Assembly: GCA_950295325.1 (NCBI GenBank)
Contig: OX485803.1
Location: 76,585,554-76,649,553, forward strand
DNA from: Polytrichum commune
Lineage: Eukaryota > Streptophyta > Polytrichopsida > Polytrichales > Polytrichaceae
Direction of reading: 5' to 3'
DNA length: 64,000 nt
Part shown: positions 49,851-61,104 of the stretch, piece after piece
Position numbering within the stretch: position 1 is the first letter of the stretch
How the letters are laid out: the number at the start of each line of letters is the position of its first letter
The notes under the pieces: generated by a model
The model's input: only the letters and a program-made list of their open reading frames with translations
What the model was told of the DNA's origin: nothing
Databases searched by the model: none
Translations under genes and position numbers: made by a program

Positions 49851-52800
49851 GTTGGACCGGTCCACGTGTGAAGGTCGAACCAACGATACGTTTTCCGTGG
49901 ATAAAACCCGCCTGGTTGGGTTGGGCGGGACGGGTGGAGGCAGCCGGCAGTCGAGAGAGAGGTCCGGCCCGGCCCGGGTTTCAATGGCGAAGGGGCTGTT
50001 GGAGAAAGAGCCGCTGACGCTGCCTCAGAGAATTTCCGGCGGCACACAGGCAAAGGCAAAGGAAAGCAACAGGGTGACGGGAAAGGGAAGGGAAGGAGAG
50101 AGAGGAAGATTAAGCTTAGGGGCGAAGAGAAGAGGGAGAGAGTGCAGAATTTTTGCTGCGACCGGGGGCGATGGCGGAGGAGGGGGCCGCGGGGGGCCCC
50201 GCAGGGGCACGCGCTGCTGGCAGCCCGGGGCTCTCTTTCCTGCCCTGGCATTCGCTGGCAAGCTTAGGGCCTTCTTCTTGCCGCATTAGCGGCCACAATT
50301 TTTCTTTGCACCAGCCTGGGGCTTCTTGGTTTGGGATTGCCGGGCCTTTTTGCGGGGGCGTTTTTAATCTCTGGCCTGCCAGCAATTGGTGGAGCGCCGG
50401 GGGCCGGAATAGCCGTGCGATCACCGGAACGGTTAACTCTTCAATCCATTTCTTGCAGCATTAGCTGCCCGCCTTTCTCTGTCGTCATGGATCGGGTAAT
50501 GAATGAGGTGAGTATGCAAATCGTAGGGAATGCTGCTGCGGGGGAGAGGGAGATTTGTAGAGTAGATATCGCATGCACTTGAGTCCGTTTGGTTCTAGAT
50601 TTGAAGGATTGAAGGTTTGAAGCTTTCTAGCGTGTGTGGAATCATCGATTTCCTTGGAGAGCGGGGCGGGGCGGGGCGGGGCGGGGCGGGGCGGGCAGGT
50701 GTTTGAAAACGGCAATAGATTTCTGGTCGTGGAGTTCTTCCTTCCTTTCAACATTTTCTGCCTTTCTCTGTACTGCAGTGAGGAGTAAGGCTCGGTTTCT
50801 GGTGCTATAGCGTACTGCTGGTGCAGATTTCTGAATAGATTCAGTGGATCATGGCTGCCTCTCTTTCTGCTGTTCACGACGTTGGTTAATAGAAACCTGC
50901 CCTTGAATTAGTGAGGATTTTGCACTCCTTTCTACGATTGCTGCCCGGAGTCATGTTGCTCCAATCTCAGGTGACTCCCTTTGTCGATGCGGATCTGTGG
51001 TTTAGGAATCGACTTTGACAGCGGGCCAAATCCATGCAAGCGAATTCTTAGATTGCCAGCATTCCCGCCGGTTGTGATGGAGTGTGTGTTTATCACCTTA
51101 GAATCCAGGTGCTAGAAGCTGGTTGGAGGGGTTTAAGTTTGGGCTGCTACAGCCGGAACTGAGAAAATTGGAAGCCCGGGAAATCATATCGAATGGACAG
51201 TCAAGAGTAAAGAGGTTTAAGAGTACGCTCAGACGTGCAGACTCGAAGGTGTCGCATGATTATTATGTGATGATGGATCTCTAAGCGGAATCGGGGTTGC
51301 AAGTACTCATAGCTAGAAGAAAATTGCAGATAACGATTGAAGCTGGCTGATTGGAGTGTTGGTTAGTGGACGCTTGATAATAGATCAAGACATTTCTCTT
51401 GAAATTGACGGACTTGGATCCTGTAGGCGGGGCTGTTCCCATTTTGATCAGGCAAATCGGGCGCCATATAATTACGCTGAGAGACTCGATGATTCCAGAT
51501 TTTAGCGCGTGTCGAGGCGAAAGTTATCTGAACTGCTTCCCTCACCTGTAGAGACATTCAATGTCACAATTTCCTCATGGAAAGCCCGACAACTAAGAAG
51601 ATCTTCAGAGTCTAGAATATGGAGTGTACGTGGAATATGAATAAATCTGGCATTCGTCGTGTAATTACCGCCGAAACAGATCGAAATTCATCCCGTATTC
51701 TGCGCTTGTTCTTTTCACAAAGCTTGCCGACCGTTCATCAAGATTGCCATAGCACCTCTCTTGGGAATCTGTGCTCGAGTTTTGCTTTTTCTTGTTTCCA
51801 CGTATCCTTGACCTTGTTGATTTCTATACGACTGCTCATTGCACATTCGTTTGAAATTGAGTTGCTGCGCGAGAATAGATCTGTAACCATGTTATATTCT
51901 CACCCTGTAGGTCTCATTTTGAATCGTTATCCTTTTTCAAGATACTTTTGAAGCGAGGTCTGCAGAAACAACTGATTTATATTTCAGACTGAATTGGTGT
52001 ATCCTGGATAGATCCTTTTTCCTTCATGGCGCAGCCTTAGGTTCTCTTCTCCTGTAAATGTATTCTATTTCTCGACTTCCAATATCTCAGACGCTGCTCC
52101 TCCAATATCTCAGACAGTATTGTCTTGACGTTTCAATTGTTTCGTTCTTCAGATCTACAAGTTATATTTCTTGAAGGTTACCTTTCAGTTCTTGCCCGAT
52201 CGGGTATGAGAATCACGTTTTAGTTTAGCATCTCTGTAATGTCGTTAACATGATTGTTTTCGCAGGGCAGACTTGCCAAGAGAACTTGAAGGCCATCATC
52301 AATTTGTCTTATTATCAACAGCTTGATGGCAGCTCACATTGAGAATCTTCGTGCAACGGTCACAACAAAAACCGAAGTCGTAAGTGTTTTCTTTATTGGA
52401 GACTCAGTTGCATGTTACCTGTGAATATAGATGCTCTGGTCCATGTTCTACATTAATAATGTCTGATGATTAGGACATTTTACCTTTCTGATAGTTTGAT
52501 TGGGAAAAATGCATCTGCAGATCTGACTGGTGACCTTTCTGTCGACTTGAGCCTCACGCACGATGTGGTTCTTCTGCATAGTGAAAAGTTCACTGAGAAA
52601 TAGGAAGCAAGTGTAAACCCTTGGCCAGCTGGTCTCATGTTACCAGTGATTGATATTGGAACCCCTAGATTGTGAAGGCCATTTTTAAAGGTCTCTCCCT
52701 AAGTTACTTTGCGAGAAAAACCTTCTTCCAGGAGAACCTTTGACTTCTCTAGTTGTGTATATACCAAGATATGTAGAATGATCTTGAGATGCTCATTGGG

Positions 52801-52979
52801 AGCAGTTTAAAAAGATCTACAAGATTTGACGAGAACACATGAGCTGCTAGATTGTGAAACGCATTTGAACTGTGTCAAAACTCAGTACGCACACCTGGTT
52901 GGTTGAGATCTATTAAGAATTTATTCAGAGTTGCGGATTTATTCAAACAAGCGGGGGATTCTTGATATTTCCTGCAACC
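49851..52979 (+). promoter_or_regulatory. Promoter and 5' leader region of the DUF936 gene
   Basis: A GC-rich island at 49850-50470 holds overlapping Gly/Arg/Pro-rich frames that look like composition artefacts. A candidate leader exon ends at the donor GAATGAG|GTGAGTATG near 50509. Another possible acceptor is CGCAG|GGCAG near 52266. Transcription start and leader introns cannot be fixed from sequence. Confidence 0.4.
50661..50697 (+). repeat. (GGGGC)n run, about seven units
   Basis: Seven consecutive four-G runs, each separated by one C, giving strong G-quadruplex potential on the plus strand. It lies in the presumed leader intron of the DUF936 gene. Confidence 0.9.
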
Positions 52980-55900
52980 ATGGCCACCCTTATTCCAGGC
53001 GTCCTCCTGAAGCTCCTTCAGCATATGCACTCTGATGTCAAAGTCACAGGAGAACATCGATCTGCACTATTGCAAGTGATATCGATAGTTCCAGCTTTGG
53101 CTGGAAGCGAGCTGTGGCCAAATCAAGGGTTCTATATAAAAGTGTCGGACTCCTCCCACGCCACTTATGTTTCCTTGGCAGAGGAACACGATGACTTGAT
53201 TCTCAGCGATAAATTGCAGCTCGGGCAGTTTATCCATGTAGATAGGCTTGAAGCAGGGTCTCCAGTTCCTCTTCTTCGTGGTGTAAGACCTCTACCTGGA
53301 CGACATCAATGTGTAGGAACTCCTGAGGATCTTGTGGCAACAGTAATTTCGACTCCGTCCCCTGATGTCACCATTCACCCTGACCTCTTCCATCCGGATC
53401 TGTGTACATCAGAGATAATTGACTGTGCTTCTCGAGATTGCTTCTCTCGTAGTAGGTCTAGCAGGTCAGTGCCATCTCTTACGAATTTTTTGCTATATGT
53501 TGTGTATAATGTGCTGAAACTGTCACTTATGAGGGTTGAGCACAGATACTATAATTAAATTTGAAAAGCTGTAAGTTATCATTGTTAACAATTGCTTCGG
53601 GATTCCCACGCAACAATGTCTTCTTTGAATTCCGAGTGAAAATTATATTGGTAGGTGATCACAAACCAACACAGAAGCTTGATGTTAAGGTTCTAGACAT
53701 TCTCAGCATCAATACGTGGTTTAATGTGCAAGATTTTAGGGTGTTGATTCTAGTTCCATTTACCTTATAGCCGTATGAGTTTATTCGTTGCATTCATTTC
53801 AGCAATATTCATTCTCTTGCTAGTCACGATTTAGATGATATATAGCAGCTATTTGAAAGGAGGCGTTGTCTATTTCTCAACCTGAAAAGGATACTGCAAT
53901 TTACCCCCTTCTCGGTTATCTTGTAGACTCCGCATTCATAAGGTTAGACTGTATTTTATACCTTACTTATGGTTTGCAGGTCGTCTAGCAGGTTCGACCC
54001 TTCATCTGCAGAGAGCGTTGCAGGGAAGTTTGCTGAAAGGTCAAATGGATCAATCAATGGGAGATCTGCATCTGCGGGATCCAACAGCTCTCAGAAGTTT
54101 CATGATTTTGAATTTATATCAGAGAAGACGATTGAGATATCCTCTGATGATTTCGGAGCACAGCTGACGGAAAGGTTGGCGCGTAGCTCTTTGGAAAGAT
54201 CAAATTCAATCAAATCACAGGGTCAGGAAGTCACTAAGCCTGAGACACAAAAAGAAGAGCGACCAAATTCGAGGTCAAAGGTTCGACATGTCAATTCCAA
54301 AGTGGATTGTTCTTCACCACAATCTGCATCTCCTGCAAAGCCACAATCCAAACTGAGTTCAATATTCACTGACAGGAGATCCTCAGGCTCCTTGTTTACA
54401 AGGAGTGTTATTGCATGCCCTGAAGATCGTGCTATTCCTTATAGAGACAGTACACCTGGAACGGTTTCTTCAAGGGCGAAGCAGACATCTCCTTCGGCTA
54501 AAAGATCTGTCAGTGCTGGCAAGGTTGTTCAGCTTGTGGATACCACTAAGAGGCGCTCGATGGGTGGCACTTGTCGCAATGGTGAAATCATTACCGTGAC
54601 TGCTAAAAGCTTACGCAAGAGCTGGGAGGGAGCAGCAGCCAAGGATGGTAAAGATCGTTGTCATCCAAAGCAAGTCAAGTCAGACGTGAAGGCAACTCTA
54701 TGGTCTTCTGTAAGCACTGCATTTACTTATATGTTTGGAGTATTATGTTTTCTTTGCTTTTAATGAGCATTTTTGAGGGAAATTTATGTACGTTTTTATC
54801 TGCTCCAATGAACTATGCGTATTAGGAGTTTGTCTTGAAAGTCTTGCAAAACAGCAAAAATACAATCAACAATAGTAAGTGCAATTTTGTGATGTTCTAG
54901 TTCAGTGTATTGAATGATACGAAGATGAAGTCTAATCACTGATTCGATCTGATCAGGTTTCTTGCACAAGAAGGCTCAGTGATACCATTGGACATGCTGC
55001 TCAAGAAAGAAGTCCTTCTTCACCAAGGGTATCGAGCATCAAAGGAGACTGCAATGGTTTTTCAAAGAACTCTGCTACAGAGTCCACTCCCTCCCCCGTT
55101 GTCAAAGACGCGGAGCTCAACAAAAGATTGGTAGATGTGGATGCGTGGGATTCGCTGCCAGCAAGTCTTTCATCATTTGGCAGGGTACGAATAACATTAA
55201 TAACTTTCATTACATAGTGGGGTCTTGCGAGTGTCCAGTGAAACTTTTTCCTGATTTTCTTTCTGTTGTGCAAGTACATTCTTGGTCCAGTTATAAATTG
55301 TAATCTTCACCTTCACCAATTCTATCAAGTTCAGCAGTATGATATTCGAATTCTTAAGTAAAGAGTATCTCGGTGCTAAAGCCTCTAAACTTGCGTATCC
55401 TGTTGTGCGTTTTTGCACGTTAGTGGTTGATATTTGTCACGTTGAGACACGAGGTCCAAAGAGTGAAGTTATATTAAGTTCCAAAATAAGTTCAAAATTT
55501 TGGTGTTCTTTTCAGGAGGCTCTGCAAGCCAGGGAGGCGGCTACCCAGGCAGCTGTTGAAGCTCTACAAGAAGCGTCAGCAGCGGAGAGCGTCCTTCGGA
55601 GTCTCAGGCAAGGACTTGGAATCACGTAACAGCTGTGAAGTAGGTTGTTTTCGTAGCTGTATTATTATTCTGTTCAGTCCGTGTTTGTGCTCCTCTTATT
55701 GCAACATTCTCTGCCCTTTGACCAGTATCACGCATGAGTGGGTCTCATAGAGCGTCTGTTGAAAACCCTGCTTTAGTGTTCCAAGAGTAAGTAATGAGTG
55801 CAAACAGTAATCGAGTATTAACTCGGCTTGGTCTTTTAAATGTGCAGCATGTTTGCTGAACTCTGCTCATTTGCACGGACGGAATTCCCACAGCCTTCAG

Positions 55901-57015
55901 TGGAACAGTTTTTGAGCCTCCATCAATCGTTAAAGCATGCAGTAGCTGTGGCGGATGCATTGTCATCTGCACGTAATGCTCACGAGTCTGCCGCTCCTAC
56001 AGATAGTAGTGATCAAACTATGAGTGAGAAAGCTGAAGCTGCTGCAGAGAAGGCTCGTTGTGCTGCAAGCTGGGTAAATGCCGCTCTGTCGTCCGATTTA
56101 GGAAGTTTCTCAATACAGAGAAAACAAGACAGCATACTAGCAGCAACTCGAACGTCCTTGAAAAAAGCCACAAGTCCACAACTCACAGTCATGGTGGATG
56201 GTGGCCCAAGCACAGTACCTAGAGGCAGAAGTGCTTCGCCATCTTTGACCGCAAGGCCCTTGGCAAATCCATCCTCTCCAAGATTCCGAACAGCCCTGTC
56301 ATCAATGAGCCAAATCGGGAACGATAGAAGGAACGGTGCTGACTTGAGATCACAGTCTCCCATGAAGGTACTGTATCTGGATATGGAACTTCCTGATTGT
56401 TTAGAGTTCTTTCATTTTTCACTTGACTTTGTTGTCGATTCTTACAAGAAAAACCCATTATCTGTCCAGGCGCCTGCTCTCACTTCCTCCAGGCGTAGCA
56501 ACACAGTGAGCAGAACTGGTATAGGGAAGAATGCTAAAGCTACAAGCAAAGTGACACCAGAGACGCCGGTGAAAGAGACGAAACCTCTTCCTCTACCTGA
56601 GGTTGTTGTTCCTCCTCCATGGGTGAAGGGCAAAGCCGCGACACAAGCTGCCCAGCTCGGTCAGCAATTAGAGGGACAAGCGCAACGATGGTTCCTCACG
56701 TTTATGGAGGGTGCTCTGGATTGTGGTTTCCGAATTCCGGGTGGGGGCAGCGACAGCGGAGAAGAAGTCGGCGGTGCTAAAGTTGTGAGCCAGCAAGAAA
56801 ACTGTCACATAGCATCCATGTTATCACAACTGAAACGAGTGAACGATTGGTTAGATCAGGTGGGTGATCCATCCGATACCAAATTGGTAGAGACCAAGAC
56901 ACGATTGAAGAAAAAAATATATGAGTTCTTGCTTCAGCATGTGGAATCTGCCGCCTCCGCCTTGGGGAACGTCTCCTCTATCATGGTCTATTCGAAGCCT
57001 CAACCTGTAAGCTAA
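52980..57015 (+). CDS. DUF936 family protein, 6 exons, 866 aa
   Basis: Plant-specific protein of unknown biochemical role (DUF936 family). Exons: 52980-53464, 53980-54709, 54957-55184, 55516-55607, 55848-56367, 56470-57015. All phases agree. The start [16 protein letters not shown] is the conserved family N-terminus. The first 150 or so residues form an OB-like domain ([50 protein letters not shown]). A long Ser/Arg/Lys-rich, likely disordered middle follows. Then come the conserved [16 protein letters not shown], an Ala-rich helix ([20 protein letters not shown]), [10 protein letters not shown], and a C-terminal helical part ([27 protein letters not shown]). Intron 4 uses a GC donor, and intron 5 is 102 nt with no in-frame stop. 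A basic, low-complexity middle suggests cytoskeletal or nuclear association, but this is inference. Confidence 0.92.
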
Positions 57016-58102
57016 GCTTGCAGACAACGTTCTCCCATCAATTCAACCCATTTTCTGGAGGTGATGGTGATTTTGCATTCAATTCTTCTGAGGATCGGTA
57101 GCTACAAGAAATCCTGTATGCACACGCCATCATTAATTGGAGCATATTATTTGAGAAGTCATCATGATATGAACTTCCGTTGCTGGTCAGGTCAGGTCAG
57201 GTCAGGTCAGGTAGCAGGAGTGATGAACCTGCATCAGAATCTGTGATTGCAAGACTGAGGAGGCATAGATTATGGATCATTTTAAGCAGTCCTTGATGAT
57301 GTCTGCTGTCATGGTAATTATACATTTTCCCAGGTCATTTCATCATTAATTCAATTGTAGTGTGTAGGTATTTAAAGGTGCCATGATTTGTTGCCTTGTG
57401 AGGCCTTGTAAACTATACATCCCTGGCGAATGTGCCAATGTCTTTCATCTGCATGTCCTGAAACTCAGATAAATTGATCTATGTAGCATTTGACATACCT
57501 CTTTAGGTAAACATACTTCCTGCGCAGGTGTGATGAGAATGGATTGTACTTGCATCATATTGGGTGGGAATAGATTTGTAATTGGTTCATGTTTTGTTGG
57601 GCCTTCATTCTTATCCACAAGAAATCCAAAATTAGCAACACACAAACTCTTACACTCCAGCGAACTTCGAACCCGTTTTATTAAGATTTTTCTAGGCGTC
57701 AGAGCACATAGACTACATTTCCTCGATAAGCGAAGGAAAGCTGTATGTTTTATGAATGAACTCACAACAACCTATGGCACACGAAACTAGTAAATAAGTT
57801 TCCATGGCACCAATAATCTTTTCAGAGAGAAAGGAATACAACTACAAGTGGGGTGAAACCCCAAAACAAGGACCTCGAAGAAAGACTAGGAAGTAAGACC
57901 CATAACCCAACCTTTCTACTTCCAACTAATAGAGAAAGTATTTTTTGCAACACTATTAGAGGAGTGTCTAGCATACCGGTACTTGTCCTTAGCTTCTTGC
58001 CAATCGAGCCTACTGCAAATCATAGCTTTTGGCAATATACTTTTCATTTGTACCAAAAAAAAAAACACAACAAGAGACCTGTATTCCACAACTTCACTAA
58101 AT
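57016..58102. other. 3' region of the DUF936 gene and intergenic DNA
   Basis: Contains five tandem GGTCA units at about 57185-57212, inside the probable 3' UTR. No further gene. Confidence 0.4.
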
Positions 58103-58387
58103 TTATTCTGTTGCCACGAGATTTTCGGGCGGCGGTGTTACGGACCGGTTCTCCCACCACGAGAAGAGTTTGCTGAAGAAGAGCGAGAAATGTTCCATAC
58201 ACCATCGCCTCCCCGCTTTTTGTGTCTCAATTTCACCCGCAGTTTCTTTGGATGGTTCTTGCGTGGTATCTATTTTACCATCGTCATTTGTAGATGTTTC
58301 CTTTTGAGATTCTTCCTCTGGTGTAGTTTCCATCTTCAGTTTCTCATTATCATTTAAACCTGGAACTTCTTTCAGGAAGAACTCCAT
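58103..58387 (-). CDS. Hypothetical small ORF, 94 aa
   Basis: Opens with a true ATG and encodes an acidic, Glu/Thr/Lys-rich stretch (ETTPEEESQKET) followed by an aromatic-rich segment (FSLFFSKLFSWW). I recognise no family. There are no neighbouring exons and no conservation data. It may be a chance frame. Confidence 0.2.
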   Translation of the reverse strand: MEFFLKEVPGLNDNEKLKMETTPEEESQKETSTNDDGKIDTTQEPSKETAGEIETQKAGRRWCMEHFSLFFSKLFSWWENRSVTPPPENLVATE

Positions 58388-60248
58388 CGATACGAGGCAA
58401 ATTCCTCAAAATATGTCGCTTTCTCGAGAGTATCAACTTTGTGTTTCTGTTGCTGGTTCAATCTATCGTCACTCAACAACTGGAAAGGAAATAGGCTTCA
58501 GGATAGACCCTTATATAGGAAATGAATTAGAGCATGGTTTTAAGCACTGTAGTCTGCTATACAAAGAGAACAAGATGTTTTCAATTTTAATCTTCAGAAT
58601 AAGATGGAATTTAAACTTATACACCAGCTCCATATATATTTCTACGGAGGCAAACAATTGGGAAATAACCAGACATAAGGTAAGTGGGCCTAAGTTGGTT
58701 ACTCAGTTTAAAACACAAACCGACACTTAAGAAGTGTGGTTTGCGACATTTATATCTAAGAATGAACACCAAAAATACCATCGAAAATCCAACCATGTTA
58801 TTATTGGTACACTTTTGTGTTGGAGTGTGTCCTCTACAATTCATTGACTTAGAGTGAAGTTCCCTTCACTATTTGAGACTGTAGTACTAGGGACTCTCAA
58901 GTCTTCTTTCAACTGGATCATCAAGTTGATGTTAGCCTCTATCTCACGAAGGTTATTGCATTTTGCTACTTTAGGGCGTTTGCATGTTTGACGCATTCTT
59001 GACGTATTTTTAGTCTCATAAGCCTATTGACTTCTTGGACTCGAAAATCAACTTCAACTCATTTTATTCACATCATTAGACTACTTGGTTAACCAATCTA
59101 TGCTCACTGCATCGATTTTCCCAATTAGTGAAGGTAGCACTAGATTTCTTTATGCTATGAAATTAATGCCTCCAAAAGATCTAGGAAGCACCGTTCATCT
59201 TAACACTCTTCATTGAAAACATTGTTCATAGCAACATTATTCACTGAAAGTACCGACACTATTCATCTTGACAATATTCATTGACAATCATGTGTTTGCA
59301 TATAGTTTATATTTAACAGTCTACAAGCACCTTAGAGCACGCATTAATTTTCTTGAAATGTGTGGTGAATGAGCATGTATTGATGATTCGAGTATCACTT
59401 AGTGAAAAAAATGTCCTCACTAATTTTGAGACTTGGAAAATAGTGCGTGTTTTGGGAATTAATACCACATGCACTAATCGAGAGACTCAATGTAGTAAAG
59501 ATATTATGGAGGACATACACAATCATCTAATAAAATAGAGAATCTTCACTTTGAAAATGAATAAAATATTCATACGAGCTCCAAACTTTATGAGGAAAAT
59601 GGTCAAGGGCACAATTTGGATTTGCTGATCATCACCAAATGCATGTTTCCATTTCTATGAGAAGTCAGGTTACATGCAACCTTGAAGAGCAACCAAGTTA
59701 CAAATTTGGTGTACACACTAAACTCCGTAATAACATGCTTGTGACAATGAAAGTGCATGTGATATTAAGGACGTTTGCAATGTTAACATGGATGTGTGAT
59801 AAAGAGAATTATTGTAGCATGTGCCATTACGGAACAACACAATGTCAACATTGCAATAATAACAATAATTACAATAATGACAATGCTATGCGTGTGAACA
59901 TGTGGTTTGAATTCTTTGATGGTTCAATTTAATGTCAAAACTGATGATATATGGAAGGGAAACGTGACAATAAAGAGAGAGATTTAAACTAAGAACATCC
60001 GCTCCTTAGAGTTTCGGGATATAAGAGGAGGATTGACATTGAGGAGCTTGATACTATGGAGTTTAGAGTGTAGACAGATGTGTAGTATCGGTGGATCTGT
60101 TTTTTCCAAGTCAGACATGGTTGAAATTTTTGGTAGTTCTATAGATCACCGAGTGTCATTTTTTCCTTCCAGGATTTTGTATCAAATTATGGCTAATCTA
60201 GGTCATTTAAAGATTCTGATACAGCTCACACTGAGCTTTGTGAGACAG
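58388..60248. other. Non-coding repeat-bearing DNA
   Basis: 58860-58960 belongs to family R. 59530-59600 is an inverted piece of family Q (AGAATCTTCACTTT..AATGAATAAAA, CATACGAGCTCC). No gene. Confidence 0.4.
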
Positions 60249-60873
60249 CACTACACTAAATATTGTACTTAATGATATATAGAATTTTGTGTCACTGTGG
60301 TAACTTTGTAATGACACTTCTTAGGTTTACAAGTACAGTCAACCTAACTTACTTGTACTTCATCTACTCCCAGTTATTAAACTTCAAATATTTAGTATCC
60401 TAACATTCCTGGAATAGAATATTCTCACGAATGATTGACATTTGGATGAAAATTTACTAAGTAAGTGACATTAACTACAACCAATGAATGTGGAGAACCG
60501 ACCCCTAGTTACATATGAACTGGTTGAGTTTGAGAAATAACTGGTTGCTGAAGTTCAAGACTTCAGGAAATTTACTGACCAGATTAGAGGAATTTATAGA
60601 ATATACCTCAAGTTAATAAAGAAAAACCGAAAGATGTCAACACATAACCGGTTGGACTTGGGAACACTGGGATGTCGATCGGTTATGTCCAGAAAATCTC
60701 CCCTGACACTGACTGCAACATTGTAAACCTATGATACCCAATTTTGTTTTTTCAAGGAATGGCAAATAATGTTAGGTCTACATTTAGGGTTGGTGACACT
60801 GCACGGGCGGTTTACAATTAGTATTGAGCAAGACAAATAGAATTGGTGACAGTACGACAGTATTTAGTGTAGT
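60249..60873 (+). repeat. Family Z element, copy 2, containing a nested hAT-like MITE
   Basis: Left end CACTACACTAAATATTG. Right end, reverse-complemented, TACTACACTAAATACTG, so it has inverted termini of at least 13 bp. Matches 35888-36472. A hAT-like MITE occupies 60482-60711. Confidence 0.75.
60482..60711 (-). mobile_element. hAT-like MITE, family copy 4, 8-bp TSD
   Basis: A 230-bp insertion with ends CAATGAATGTGGAGAACC and, from the other side, CAGTGTCAGGGGAGA. Flanks ACTACAAC (60474-60481) and ACTGCAAC (60712-60719) differ by one base. The uninterrupted target is seen in family Z copy 1 (GTTGTTGCAACATTG). Confidence 0.8.
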
Positions 60874-61104
60874 AATCATATGTGATGCAAAGTTTTATAG
60901 AGCAGGTGTGAAAAGTAATGAGATTGAATTTCCGTTGAGAATACAAAAGAATTCTTGAAATACAATGATGTTCTGATAACTTAAGCAGGATCATGGCTTG
61001 ATGGTTTTGATTAGAAATGCACCGATGAATACGAATTCTCTAACCATTTACTTTGTAACTAAATTAATCACCTCTTCGCTCGACAAGCATGTGGACAATA
61101 AGAC
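60874..61104. other. Short spacer before the GMP synthase relic
   Basis: No gene. No clear poly(A) remnant is visible beyond the relic's stop codon. Confidence 0.3.

Noticed and set aside
49822..50424. Long Gly/Arg- and Pro-rich open frames on both strands
   Set aside because: Both strands are open because of GC-rich composition. There is no family motif, and the region fits a promoter/leader of the downstream gene.
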